Shown here: positions 54,359 to 63,437 of the stretch, in pieces
Layout of the letters: each line of letters begins with the position of its first letter
Numbering within the stretch: the first letter of the stretch is position 1
NCBI GenBank assembly: GCA_023213215.1
Contig: CP096136.1
Location: 1,550,001 to 1,614,000 of the forward strand
DNA from: Flavobacterium sp. JAD_PAG50586_2
Lineage (GTDB): Bacteria; Bacteroidota; Bacteroidia; Flavobacteriales; Flavobacteriaceae
DNA: 64,000 nt
Reading direction: 5' to 3'
The notes under the pieces: model-generated
Databases searched by the model: none
What the model saw: the letters and a program-made list of their open reading frames with translations, nothing else
What the model was told of the DNA's origin: nothing
Program-made: the position numbers and the translations under genes

Positions 54359-56611
54359 ATGACTATAAAAAAAATCACATCACTGGCACTACTCCTGGCT
54401 TCGTCTGCAATATTTGCACAGCAGGATTCCATAGTTGCTACAGCTGTAAAAAAAGAACCACTAACCCGAAGAGAAGTTCTTGATTCGATCAAGGCTACTT
54501 TTGTTCATGACAACATAGCTTCCTGCATCGACAGTTTATGGATGAAAGAAATGGTTAGTCTGGATTTGTATAACGACTTAACAACAGATATCAAGAATAT
54601 CGACGTTGACCAAAAAGTAGATTACGAATTGCCAACAGAACTCCTTAAGGAACGACTGAAGAAGATGGACGAAAAATCGCCATTCAACATTGAGTATAAC
54701 GTTGGTTTAGAAAACGTTATCAAATCATTCCTAAAAAACAGAAAAAGAGCGTTCGAAAGATTAATGGGCGTTTCTCAATTCTATTTTCCTTTATTTGAAG
54801 AATCTCTCGCCTCAAAAAACATTCCCCTTGAAATTAAATATTTAGCAGTCGTTGAATCAGCATTGAATCCAAGAGCGGTTTCAAGAGTTGGAGCAACGGG
54901 ATTATGGCAGTTCATGTACCAAACAGGAAAACAGTACGATTTAAACATCAACTCTTATGTTGACGACAGGAATGACCCTCTAAAATCGAGTAATGCGGCT
55001 ACACAATACATGACCAATATGTACAAAATATTTGGCGATTGGGATTTAGTATTGGCGTCTTATAATTCTGGTCCAGGAAACGTAGCAAAAGCAATCAGAC
55101 GTTCAGGAGGACAACAAAATTACTGGAACATCAGAAAGCATTTGCCAAAAGAAACTCAGGGATATCTTCCGGCTTTCTTAGCTACAATGTATATTTTCGA
55201 ATACCATAAAGAACACGGAATTAAGCCAGATAGAGCCATTGCGAATCATTTCGCAACCGATACCGTGATGATAAAAAACGCCATGACATTCAAACAAATT
55301 TCAGAGTTGTTAGATGTTCCTGTTGCTGAGTTGCAGTTCTTAAATCCGTCGTACAAAAGAGAAGTAGTACCTTACATCACGGGAGAAAATCATTTCTTAA
55401 GATTACCGGTAAATAAAGTGGCAGTATTCACTTCGAACGAAGATAAAATCTATGCTTTCGTAAAATATGAATCCAATAAAAGGGAAAAACCATACGAAAG
55501 TATGTTGGCTTCCAGAAATTCAAATGATTCAAATAACGGAACAGTTTCAAGAGTTAAATACCATAAAGTTAGGAAAGGCGATAGCTTAAGCGAGATATCA
55601 GATAAGTATGGTGTCACGATGACGGAAATTAAAAAATGGAATCATCTGAAAAGCAGCAAAGCGCCAATGGGTAGAAAATTAAAAATCTACACTACCGAAG
55701 CTGTTGCTTCAAATAGCAGAAAAGTAACAAAACCAGATACGACTTTCGTTAAAGAATCAACCGCTTTAGCTTCAAATTCAACAAAGACATATAAAGAAGA
55801 AAAAGTTGTTTCGTATAAAGATGTTGTTAAATACCATAAAGTAAAAAGAGGCGATAACCTTGGAGAAATCTCAGATAAATACGGAGTTTCTGTTGCAGAA
55901 GTAAAAAAATGGAACAAACTTAAAGGAACCAATATCGTTCCCGGAAAAAGTTTAAAAATCATCCGAAACGAAAGAGTTGTAACTACCGTTAGAAGAGAAG
56001 TGAAAGCTGATAAAAATGCTGTGGAAACTGCGGTTGCTTCAAACGAGGAAGGAAAACCAAGCGATTTCTATGTTGTTGAAAGAGGTGACAACCTGTTTAG
56101 TATTGCTAAAAAGTTCAACGTTAGCTTGGAAGACCTTAAAAAATGGAACAACCTTGAGGACTTAAATGTAGATCAGGGAATAAAATTAACTTTAGCCGAT
56201 ACAGGTAATTCTCCAAAAGAAGCCACAAACAAAGCGGAAGTTAAAGTTACTGAGCATGTTGTAGAAAGAGGCGAAAACCTTGGAGCAATTGCCAGAAAAT
56301 ATGATGTAGCCGTTTCTGATATCAAAGACTGGAACAATTTGGAAGACAATAATATTCAGCTGGGTGCTAAATTAATTGTGGGTAAAAAATACATGATTTC
56401 TTCAGAAAACAGTAAAAGCGCCAACACCAGAAAAGAAAGCATAGCTGTTAATAACAGAGAACAGGTAAAATTATACTACGTTAAAAAAGGCGATTCATTG
56501 TACAGCATTTCCAAAAAATATCCTGGAGTTACAATTCAGGATCTGAAAAAATGGAACGGAATCAAAAACGAGAGTTTAAAAACCGGGATGAAATTAAAAA
56601 TTAACGGTTAA
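54359..56611 (+). CDS. Lytic transglycosylase with five LysM domains (MltD-like)
   Basis: A 750-residue exported peptidoglycan lytic transglycosylase. Signal peptide MTIKKITSLALLLASSAIFAQ. The SLT catalytic domain (~residues 140-290) has the catalytic Glu in LAVVESALNPRAVS, then GATGLWQFMYQTGKQY and ASYNSGPGNVAKAI. Five LysM repeats follow (~400-750), each with the pattern KVKRGDNLGEISDKYGV...KKWNKL. LysM binds peptidoglycan. It differs from E. coli MltD in having more LysM units. A role in cell-wall turnover is inferred. Confidence 0.92.
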   Translation: MTIKKITSLALLLASSAIFAQQDSIVATAVKKEPLTRREVLDSIKATFVHDNIASCIDSLWMKEMVSLDLYNDLTTDIKNIDVDQKVDYELPTELLKERLKKMDEKSPFNIEYNVGLENVIKSFLKNRKRAFERLMGVSQFYFPLFEESLASKNIPLEIKYLAVVESALNPRAVSRVGATGLWQFMYQTGKQYDLNINSYVDDRNDPLKSSNAATQYMTNMYKIFGDWDLVLASYNSGPGNVAKAIRRSGGQQNYWNIRKHLPKETQGYLPAFLATMYIFEYHKEHGIKPDRAIANHFATDTVMIKNAMTFKQISELLDVPVAELQFLNPSYKREVVPYITGENHFLRLPVNKVAVFTSNEDKIYAFVKYESNKREKPYESMLASRNSNDSNNGTVSRVKYHKVRKGDSLSEISDKYGVTMTEIKKWNHLKSSKAPMGRKLKIYTTEAVASNSRKVTKPDTTFVKESTALASNSTKTYKEEKVVSYKDVVKYHKVKRGDNLGEISDKYGVSVAEVKKWNKLKGTNIVPGKSLKIIRNERVVTTVRREVKADKNAVETAVASNEEGKPSDFYVVERGDNLFSIAKKFNVSLEDLKKWNNLEDLNVDQGIKLTLADTGNSPKEATNKAEVKVTEHVVERGENLGAIARKYDVAVSDIKDWNNLEDNNIQLGAKLIVGKKYMISSENSKSANTRKESIAVNNREQVKLYYVKKGDSLYSISKKYPGVTIQDLKKWNGIKNESLKTGMKLKING

Positions 56612-56633
56612 TCCGAAAATCTTCTATAAATTT

Positions 56634-56668
56634 GGGTTTTATTTCAGTTATGAGTAAAACCCTTTTTT
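56634..56668 (+). terminator. Terminator after the transglycosylase, overlapping the next start
   Basis: Stem GGGTTTTA (56634) / TAAAACCC (56655) followed by T6 at 56663-56668. The next gene's ATG (56650) lies in the loop. Confidence 0.7.
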
Positions 56669-57618
56669 ATGGCTTTTTGTAACGTTTTTTGTGAGTTCCT
56701 GCTCCTTTAAAAAAGACGAGCCTGATCATGAAGGTTCGACGGAAATAAATACAATTTCCGTAATCATTGATGACCAGCTTTGGAACGGAGAAGTTGGTGA
56801 CAGCATCAGGAATAAGTTTGCTTCACCGGTTTTAGGTTTACCACAGGAAGAACCTTTGTTTACCATAAACCAATATCCAGTAAAACTTTTCGAAGGTTTC
56901 TCCACCAACAGCCATAACATTATTATTGTAAAAAAGGGAAATGAAAATAAATTCGAATTTAAGCAAAACGAATTTGCAACACCTCAAAATGCATTTCATA
57001 TCACCGGGAAAACATCGTTTGAAATAATTGAGCTTCTGGAGGAAAATGCTCCGGAGATTATCAAAAAAATGAGAGCCATCGAAGTCATCCATAATCAGGA
57101 AATCTTCAGGGATTCATTATTGGATACCAAAAAATCCAAAAAAATTCAATATTGATTTGCTGATTCCGTCCAAATATGAATATGTAATGCGGAGAAAAAA
57201 TTTCATTTGGCTCAAAAGTGAAATCGTCAGCGGGAACACAAGCCTTATAATTTATGAAGTTCCTTGGAAAAGTATCCGACCTGCTTATGCGGTTACTGAT
57301 ATTGTAATAACTAGGGATTCTATAGGGAAGGCTTACATCCACGGATCTGATTATGGAACTCAAATGGTATCCGATCAGGCGTATTCTCCTTATTTTTCAA
57401 AAACAATGTTGGCCGGAAATAAAGCCTACGAAACCAAAGGAACCTGGCAAATGAAAAACGACTTCATGTCGGGACCGTTTATAAATTACGCCATCTTTGA
57501 TAAGGCTCACCGGAGGATTTTAGTGCTGGAAGGATTTTGTTACGCACCTTCAAAAGAGAAACGCGATTTGATGTTTGAATTAGAATCCATCATCAAATCC
57601 ATTCAGATAAAAAAATAG
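56650..57618 (+). pseudogene. DUF4837-family lipoprotein, two frameshifts
   Basis: A predicted lipoprotein of 322 residues after repair. One extra T in T6 at 56663-56668 gives the lipoprotein signal MSKTLFLWLFVTFFVSSC. One base fewer in A7 at 57138-57144 joins ...DTKKSKK to FNIDLLIPSKYEYVMRR. Without repair only 56691-57155 and 57157-57618 are open. The body has DDQLWNGEVGDSIRNKFA and later WLKSEIVSGNTSLIIYEVPW and TKGTWQMKNDFMSGPFINY, typical of DUF4837 in Bacteroidota. Function unknown. It is followed 2 bp later by the acetyltransferase. Confidence 0.75.
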
Positions 57619-57620
57619 AC

Positions 57621-58067
57621 ATGGACTTAAAATGGAAAATAAAGCGATTTGAGGCACTTTCTGTAAGTGAGCTATATCAATTACTGCAATTGCGCAGTGA
57701 AGTCTTTGTAGTGGAGCAAAATTGCGTTTATCAGGATGTTGATGGCAAAGATTCAAAAGCATTACATCTGATAGGAGAAGATAATGGTCAAACAGTAGCT
57801 TACGCGCGATTGTTTAAGCCCAACGATTATTTTGATGAAGCATCCATCGGAAGAGTGGTTGTCAAGCAAGTATACAGGGAAAAGAAACTGGGACATGTCC
57901 TTATGAAAGAAGCGATTGATACGATCGTATCAGAATTCCATGAAACCAAAATAACGATTTCAGCTCAATTATACTTAAAGAAATTCTACGAAAGCCACGG
58001 ATTTATCCAAACCAGCGAAACGTACCTGGAAGACGATATTCCGCATATTCAAATGAAAAGAAGTTAG
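57621..58067 (+). CDS. GNAT-family N-acetyltransferase (ElaA-like)
   Basis: A 148-residue acetyl-CoA-dependent transferase. LRSEVFVVEQNCVYQDVDGKD is the ElaA-type N-terminus. The acetyl-CoA binding region is IGRVVVKQVYREKKLGHVLM (Q/R-x-x-G-x-A/G-like), and the C-terminal ESHGFIQTSETYLEDDIPHI fits the family. The substrate is unknown. It starts 2 bp after the DUF4837 gene and converges on the OmpA-domain gene with a 4-bp overlap. Confidence 0.85.
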   Translation: MDLKWKIKRFEALSVSELYQLLQLRSEVFVVEQNCVYQDVDGKDSKALHLIGEDNGQTVAYARLFKPNDYFDEASIGRVVVKQVYREKKLGHVLMKEAIDTIVSEFHETKITISAQLYLKKFYESHGFIQTSETYLEDDIPHIQMKRS

Positions 58068-58875
58068 GTTTTGGTAATAACCAATTCCACTCTACGGTCA
58101 TATTGTGTTCCTTTACCCAAAGGGACGGTGTTCCCATAACCCTTAAAAGTCATTCGTTCTTTTGGAACTTTCTTAAAGATTAAATATTTGTAAACAGCCT
58201 GAGCACGGTTGATAGACAATTGACGTTTTTTGGTATCCAAATCGATAGCTTCCTTTTGATAAGGCGGCGTGCAGCAAACATGGCCCTGGATTTCAAATTC
58301 GAGGTTCTTATACTTCAACAACAAACGCGCAATTTTATCCAAATCGGTTTTGGATTTGAAAGGTAATTTACTGCTTCCTCTTTCAAATAAGATATTGTCG
58401 AGATAAATATGGTCTCCCACAACATGGTTTTTTTGAATAGTGTTGTAAAAGCCTGGAATTATAATCTTTGGCAACGGCTTCAGATTTAAAACTACATCCA
58501 CACGGCGATTTTTTGAACGCTTTTCTGGAAGGTTTTCAACAACGTCATCGTCAATCAAAATTCTTCCTTTGCCTTCAATGGTTACAATGATTTTGTTTTT
58601 AATGCCGTTTTCGATAAACTTAGTCTGGATGGCTGTTGCTCTTTTAGTCGAAAGCTTGAAGTTGTAGGCATCTTTGCCAACATCATCTGTATAGCCATAA
58701 ATCTGGATAGATTCGATTCGGGTAGAATCAGTTTTTTTATAAAATCAACTACTTCGTTTACCTGTTTTTCGTTTAGTGCAAACTTGTCAAATTCAAAATA
58801 AACCGAGTGAACCACTTCTTCCTGAGCCTGAAGAAAACCAAAAAACAATAGGGGCAAATATTTTAATAGCTTCAT
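58064..58875 (-). pseudogene. Exported protein with two OmpA-like domains, one frameshift
   Basis: A 270-residue exported protein after repair. Signal peptide MKLLKYLPLLFFGFLQAQ. One extra base in the T7 run at 58732-58738 joins VVDFIKK to TDSTRIESIQIYGYTDDVG and then to ILIDDDVVENLPEKRSKNRR. Two peptidoglycan-binding OmpA-like domains follow one another (VYFEFDKFALNEKQVNEV; then DNILFERGSSKLPFKSK), with no beta-barrel. Tandem OmpA domains without a barrel are uncommon. The gene lies 1 bp downstream of the CtpA-type protease gene, so the two may act together in the periplasm. Confidence 0.8.
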
Positions 58876-58876
58876 A

Positions 58877-60514
58877 TTAAATCTTCAAAATCTTATTATA
58901 CTGTGTCTTGTCATTTAAGACTTCTATCGACTTTTTAATCTCAAAATTATTTTTGATATAATATTGATACAAACCTTCCTTGTACTGATATCTTTTAATG
59001 ATTTCGTCCAAAAGCAAGTTCTTGATTTCCTTCTGATTTTTGTCAATTAAGGTCTCCTCACTTCTTTCCAAAGCCGTTTGCAACTGCTGATATTCTGTTG
59101 CAATAGCTAAATCTACATTTTCTTTCTTGGCTTTTTCGAGCAAGGTTTTCAAAGCCACTTCGGTTTCGGTGTCCAAAGCTATTTTTTCTCTTTTTATGAA
59201 CAATTTAAAATCAGCAATATCACCATCGGAAATTGTTGGAATCTTATCGCCCAAAGTCGGATTCTTATAGAAATAGTAAGTGCCATAATTAAAAATAGCA
59301 TCGTTTTTTTGCAAGGCTTCGGCAATGGCGCTGGTTTTTGTGTTTTCCAAAACTACATCCGGCAAAATTCCGCCACCATCATAAACTGTTCTCCCTTTTT
59401 GGGTTTTGAAAGCATTATAGTTCTTTTCCTCAGTTCGGATGGCTTTTCCATTTTTGTCTTTATGCCCGTAATCCAAAGCCTGGATGCATCTTCCTGACGG
59501 CGTGTAATATTTGGAAATGGTAACTTTAACCTGAGTGCCATAAGTCATGTCAATTGGACGTTGCACTAATCCTTTACCGAAACTTCTGCTGCCTACAATT
59601 ACAGCTCTGTCTAAATCCTGCAGAGCACCGGAAACAATCTCCGAAGCCGAGGCACTTTTACCGTCAACAATTACCACTAAGGGAATTTCAGTATCAACTG
59701 GCTCCTTTGTGGTTTTATTGGTGTTATTGTATTTAGAATTTTTGGATTTCGTGGTTACGATGACTTCGCCTTTTGGCACAAATAGATTACAAATGTTAAC
59801 CGCTTCGTGTAATAATCCACCCGGATTTCCGCGTAAGTCTAAAATGATTTGGGTGGCGCCTTCTCCTTTTAATTTTTCCAATGCTTCTTTAGTTTCAGAG
59901 GAAGCTTTGGCGTTGAATTGGGCCAAAACAATGTAACCTGTTTTATCATCGGCCATTCCATAAAAAGGAACCGCTTTTATTCCCACTTCATCCAGAATTA
60001 ACTGCGTAGATAGTAGTTTTCCCTGACGCAGGTATTTGATATCGATTTTAGTTCCTTTTGCTCCTTTGGTTAATTGCGAAGCATCATCCTTGAAATCAGC
60101 AAGCAACACATCGCCAATCTGGATAATCTCATCACCAGCTCTTAGCCCGGCTTTATCCGCAGGAAATCCTTTGTAAGGTTCTCTGATGATAAGTTTGTCT
60201 TCCTTACGCGTAATCATCGCTCCAATTCCAGTGTATTCTCCGGTGTTGTTTATCTTGAATTTGATTACGTCCTGTTCGTTGAAATAATTGGTATACGGAT
60301 CCAAATCAGCCAACATGCTTTTAATGGCTTTATCCATCAGTTCGGCCGGATTGGTTTCGTCAACATAATTTTGATTGACCGTCTTAAAAAGCGTGGTGAA
60401 GATTTCTATCTGTTTAGAAATTTCAAAAAAATCGTCTTTAAAGCTGACTCCGACAAAGAGAAAAACACTCAGGATTGCCGTGATAAAATATCTTTTTTTA
60501 ATTTTCGGTAACAT
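58877..60514 (-). CDS. S41 family carboxy-terminal processing protease (CtpA-like)
   Basis: A 545-residue periplasmic serine protease. An N-terminal signal/anchor (YFITAILSVFLFVGVSF) precedes the PDZ domain (GIGAMITRKEDKLIIREP; AGLRAGDEIIQIGDV). The catalytic domain contains the Ser in GKSASASEIVSGALQD and Lys in GSRSFGKGLVQRPID, the Ser/Lys dyad. The C-terminal ~150 residues are helical. It cleaves C-terminal tails of envelope proteins or tunes peptidoglycan enzymes. A small ORF upstream overlaps its start. Confidence 0.92.
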   Translation of the reverse strand: MLPKIKKRYFITAILSVFLFVGVSFKDDFFEISKQIEIFTTLFKTVNQNYVDETNPAELMDKAIKSMLADLDPYTNYFNEQDVIKFKINNTGEYTGIGAMITRKEDKLIIREPYKGFPADKAGLRAGDEIIQIGDVLLADFKDDASQLTKGAKGTKIDIKYLRQGKLLSTQLILDEVGIKAVPFYGMADDKTGYIVLAQFNAKASSETKEALEKLKGEGATQIILDLRGNPGGLLHEAVNICNLFVPKGEVIVTTKSKNSKYNNTNKTTKEPVDTEIPLVVIVDGKSASASEIVSGALQDLDRAVIVGSRSFGKGLVQRPIDMTYGTQVKVTISKYYTPSGRCIQALDYGHKDKNGKAIRTEEKNYNAFKTQKGRTVYDGGGILPDVVLENTKTSAIAEALQKNDAIFNYGTYYFYKNPTLGDKIPTISDGDIADFKLFIKREKIALDTETEVALKTLLEKAKKENVDLAIATEYQQLQTALERSEETLIDKNQKEIKNLLLDEIIKRYQYKEGLYQYYIKNNFEIKKSIEVLNDKTQYNKILKI

Positions 60515-60611
60515 CTTTTTTATATTTTCTTTTTAATCGTTTTCTGATTAGTAGGATTAAGACAACTAAAGTAACAATAACTGGCCAAACTAAAACGGAT
60601 ATTGTCCTTAT
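60498..60611 (-). CDS. Possible small transmembrane protein, no clear start codon
   Basis: An open frame of ~37 codons between rnpA and the CtpA gene reads TISVLVWPVIVTLVVLILL followed by IRKRLKRKYKKDVTEN, a textbook single helix plus basic tail. Its stop overlaps the CtpA start. No ATG, GTG or TTG is in frame; a TAA lies at 60612-60614. Either a start was lost to a sequencing indel or this is chance. Confidence 0.25.
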   Translation of the reverse strand: MRTISVLVWPVIVTLVVLILLIRKRLKRKYKKDVTEN

Positions 60612-60632
60612 TTATTGTGTATGGCAATTTCA

Positions 60633-61019
60633 CTAAAGATTTTTTCCTTCCTGAATGGTTTTGATGAACTTTTCAAAAAGCTGGATGGTCTTTTCATTTA
60701 TTTCCTGATAGTTGAGCCTTTCATTCGTTTGATAAAAAAACATGCAGCAGTATTTTGTATCGGCATTTTCGGTCAGCAATTGTTTATTAAGTCGATAACA
60801 TTCGCGAAGCAAACGCTTAAAGTAATTTCGGTCAACCGCTTTTTTGAAGTATTTTTTGGAAACGGAAACTCCAATTTTAATCGGAACATTTTCCTCAAAA
60901 TCATGGGCGACGTAAACCAGCCTTAACGGATATTTACTTACCGATTTACCTTTTGTAAACAGCGAATCGATAATCTTTTTGCTTTTGAGTTTTTCCGTTT
61001 CCGGATAAGAAAAATCCAT
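60633..61019 (-). CDS. rnpA: Ribonuclease P protein component
   Basis: A 128-residue protein cofactor of RNase P, which matures tRNA 5' ends. The RNR motif is visible as KAVDRNYFKRLLRECYR, preceded by VSVSKKYFKK. The N-terminal helix-strand pattern and size fit the family. It begins in a TAATG overlap with the upstream gene's stop. In most bacteria rnpA is near rpmH and oriC; rpmH is not adjacent here. Confidence 0.93.
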   Translation of the reverse strand: MDFSYPETEKLKSKKIIDSLFTKGKSVSKYPLRLVYVAHDFEENVPIKIGVSVSKKYFKKAVDRNYFKRLLRECYRLNKQLLTENADTKYCCMFFYQTNERLNYQEINEKTIQLFEKFIKTIQEGKNL

Positions 61020-61434
61020 TATTCCTTCAACTTGTAAATATTGTAAACAAATTTCACTTCATTGTAGGTGATGTAAAACTGAATCCTGTCGTCTTCCTTC
61101 TTTTTGGTAATGATTAAAATGGTACACTTTGAAAATTTATTGTCAACGCATTCAAACGGGACAATATTCACTTCCTCATTATCTGTAATTTCACCATACG
61201 CTTTTATTCTGAAAGACTGAATCTCAGAAGAATTGACGGTAATCAAATCTTTCTTGGCATCAAGGGTTATCAAAACTTTAGCCGGAACAAAATCCGACCA
61301 TTCGTTCCAGTCGCCATTGTCTTTCTTGTCGGTAAAACTTACGCTTTGTGTTTGAAAAAGAATAGGCTGCGCATAACTTTTTGCAGACCGAAGTTTACTG
61401 CCACTAATAACAAAAAGATTTTCAAGTAGTTCAT
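61019..61434 (-). pseudogene. Exported hypothetical protein, one frameshift
   Basis: A 138-residue exported protein after repair. The start MNYLKIFLLLVAVNFGLQK (61434) shifts in a T5 run at 61378-61382. One extra base gives LQKSYAQPILFQTQSVSFTD, a signal peptide and mature start, then DWNEWSDFVPAKVLITLDAKK and the open part from 61273. The body (FRIKAYGEITDNEEVNIVPF) is beta-rich; function unknown. The stop overlaps the rnpA start by one base, so it likely shares the operon. Confidence 0.65.
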
Positions 61435-61479
61435 GGTGAAAAATATTTTGGGTAAATCTACAAATTCTATTCCAAAAAA

Positions 61480-61503
61480 ACGAACCCTAAAGTTCGCTTT
61501 TTT
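61480..61503. terminator. Terminator between the M1 peptidase and the rnpA operon
   Basis: Stem CGAAC / GTTCG with loop CCTAAA, flanked by A7 and T6. It sits downstream of the M1 peptidase on the minus strand. Confidence 0.65.
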
Positions 61504-61505
61504 AT

Positions 61506-63392
61506 TTACTTAATTTCCAAAACATTATTCTCCCTTTTCACGTCGGTCATTAAACCGCTTGGGTCAATGGTTATCTTTTTGATGGTAGTTTTTCCTTTTG
61601 GAATTTCAAAGAAATAAGTTGGCTGAGCCCAAGTCCAAGCTGGTAAAACCGTGCGTTTAATTTCGGGAGTTGGATTTTCCTTTTCAAAATTCATCATTCG
61701 CAACGGAATGTAGAAAGTCTCTTTTTTGCCATCGTTATATTCCACCAAAATATCCATTGGCATTGGAATTCTCCCAATTCTTTCTAACGAAACGCCTGTT
61801 CTCTGAACACCATCAGTGGCTCCTTCAACATTTTTAATTGCGTAATCCACAGTATTCAAAGTTTGCGTCCAGTCGGTTAAATACCAATCTAGGTTTGCAC
61901 CCGAAACCCGTTCTGCAGTCCGTTTGATATCGTTGGGTGTTGGATGTTTGAATTTGAATTCGTTGTAAAAACGTTTCAGGGTTTTTCTTGTGTTTTCCTT
62001 TCCGATAAGATATTCTAATTGTGATAGGAAAAGGGAACCTTTGTAATAAGATCCAATTGTATATGCCCGGTTTATATCATATCTGTCGCCTTGAGTTGAC
62101 ATGGGCTGTTCCTTTCCAGTCTTTACAAAGGAGTAATAAGCTGAATAGATGGATTCAAAAGGGTTTTCGGCTTTCTTATCCGCAATTTCATTCAGTGCCA
62201 AATATTCAATATAGGTTGAAAATCCTTCATCCATCCATGGATGTTTTGATTCGTTTGACGCTAAAACGTGCTGAAACCAGGAATGTGCCAATTCATGTGG
62301 AGCCGCTTTCAACATTGCCTGTACAGATCCTGTCCCCAATATTAGCGTACACATAGCATATTCCATTCCGCCATCGCCACCTTGGATAAATGAATATTGT
62401 TTATAGGGATAATCGCCAACAATCTTGTTGTAATAATCCATAACCCTAACCATTAAAGGCTGAAGGTTTTTCCAGTTTTCTATGTAATCCGGATTGTTTT
62501 TATAAAGAAAATGTAAATCGACATTGTTTGGGCCTTTAACTACATCGTGAAGATAATTCCTATCGGCAGCAAAGGTAAAATCGTGGACATTTGGCGCTAT
62601 GAAATGCCATGTTAGGGTTTTTGATTTTGGATCTTTCTTTACTTCCTTTCCTTTGTCTTCATAGCCAAAACCAATTTCGTTTTTGTTTTGCAGATAGCCT
62701 GTCCCGCCAAGGATATAATTTTTATCGATAGTAATGGCTACATCAAAATTTCCCCAAACACCATGGAACTCCCTGGCAATGTAAGGATCGGCATGCCAGC
62801 CTTCAAAATCAAATTCGGCTATTTTTGGATACCACTGTGCCATCGACAATTCGACACCAACCGAATTAGTCCTGCCCGAACGGCGAATCTGAACGGGAAC
62901 CTGTCCGTCAAAATCTAAAGTCAAAGTAGTAGATTTCCCCGGAAGGATTGGTTTTGCCAAAGCGACCTCCAAAATAGTTCCAGCTACTTTTGTTTTGGCT
63001 GGAGCTCCGTCCTGGTTAAAGTTTGAGATTTTCAGATATCCAATCTCATTTGGCTGAAGCTTTGCAATTCGGCTTTCTACAATTTCCTTGCCATCAGTTC
63101 CTTTGGAAACGGTAACAAAACGAACATCAGGGTTTTCAATAGATTGTACCCGCATATCCATTTCGCTTCCAGGCTGAAACGCATTATTGTACAAATGATA
63201 ATAAACGGTTCGAAGTGTATCTGAGGAATTGTTGGTGTAGACCAGTTTTTGTTTTCCTTTATATTGATAAGTTTCCATATTGATGGAAACCTCCATTTTA
63301 TAATCTGCTTTTTGTTGCCAATAGCCTTTCGGTTGAGCAAAAACAGCAGTAAAACTGAAAAATATAAAACCAAATAGAATTTTGTGCTTCAT
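61506..63392 (-). CDS. M1 family metallopeptidase (aminopeptidase)
   Basis: A 628-residue exported zinc peptidase. Signal peptide MKHKILFGFIFFSFTAVFAQ. An N-terminal beta domain is followed by a GGMEYAMC region (the GAMEN-like exopeptidase motif) and the zinc site HELAHSWFQHVL with the third ligand in DEGFSTYIEYLAL (HEXXH-x18-E). The motif is complete, so it is probably an active peptidase in the periplasm or at the cell surface. It is transcribed after the subtilase gene, separated by a terminator. Confidence 0.9.
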   Translation of the reverse strand: MKHKILFGFIFFSFTAVFAQPKGYWQQKADYKMEVSINMETYQYKGKQKLVYTNNSSDTLRTVYYHLYNNAFQPGSEMDMRVQSIENPDVRFVTVSKGTDGKEIVESRIAKLQPNEIGYLKISNFNQDGAPAKTKVAGTILEVALAKPILPGKSTTLTLDFDGQVPVQIRRSGRTNSVGVELSMAQWYPKIAEFDFEGWHADPYIAREFHGVWGNFDVAITIDKNYILGGTGYLQNKNEIGFGYEDKGKEVKKDPKSKTLTWHFIAPNVHDFTFAADRNYLHDVVKGPNNVDLHFLYKNNPDYIENWKNLQPLMVRVMDYYNKIVGDYPYKQYSFIQGGDGGMEYAMCTLILGTGSVQAMLKAAPHELAHSWFQHVLASNESKHPWMDEGFSTYIEYLALNEIADKKAENPFESIYSAYYSFVKTGKEQPMSTQGDRYDINRAYTIGSYYKGSLFLSQLEYLIGKENTRKTLKRFYNEFKFKHPTPNDIKRTAERVSGANLDWYLTDWTQTLNTVDYAIKNVEGATDGVQRTGVSLERIGRIPMPMDILVEYNDGKKETFYIPLRMMNFEKENPTPEIKRTVLPAWTWAQPTYFFEIPKGKTTIKKITIDPSGLMTDVKRENNVLEIK

Positions 63393-63410
63393 GCTGAAAT
63401 GAAATAAAAA

Positions 63411-63432
63411 AAGGAAGGTTTTACGCTTCCTT
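63411..63432 (-). terminator. Terminator after the subtilase gene
   Basis: Stem AAGGAAG / CTTCCTT with an 8-nt loop, followed on the minus strand by a T run (bases 63410-63406). Confidence 0.8.
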
Positions 63433-63437
63433 TGTGT

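Noticed and set aside
59547-59936. 129-codon plus-strand frame opposite the CtpA-type gene
   Set aside because: Composition is a mirror of the protease coding strand; no promoter or family signal.
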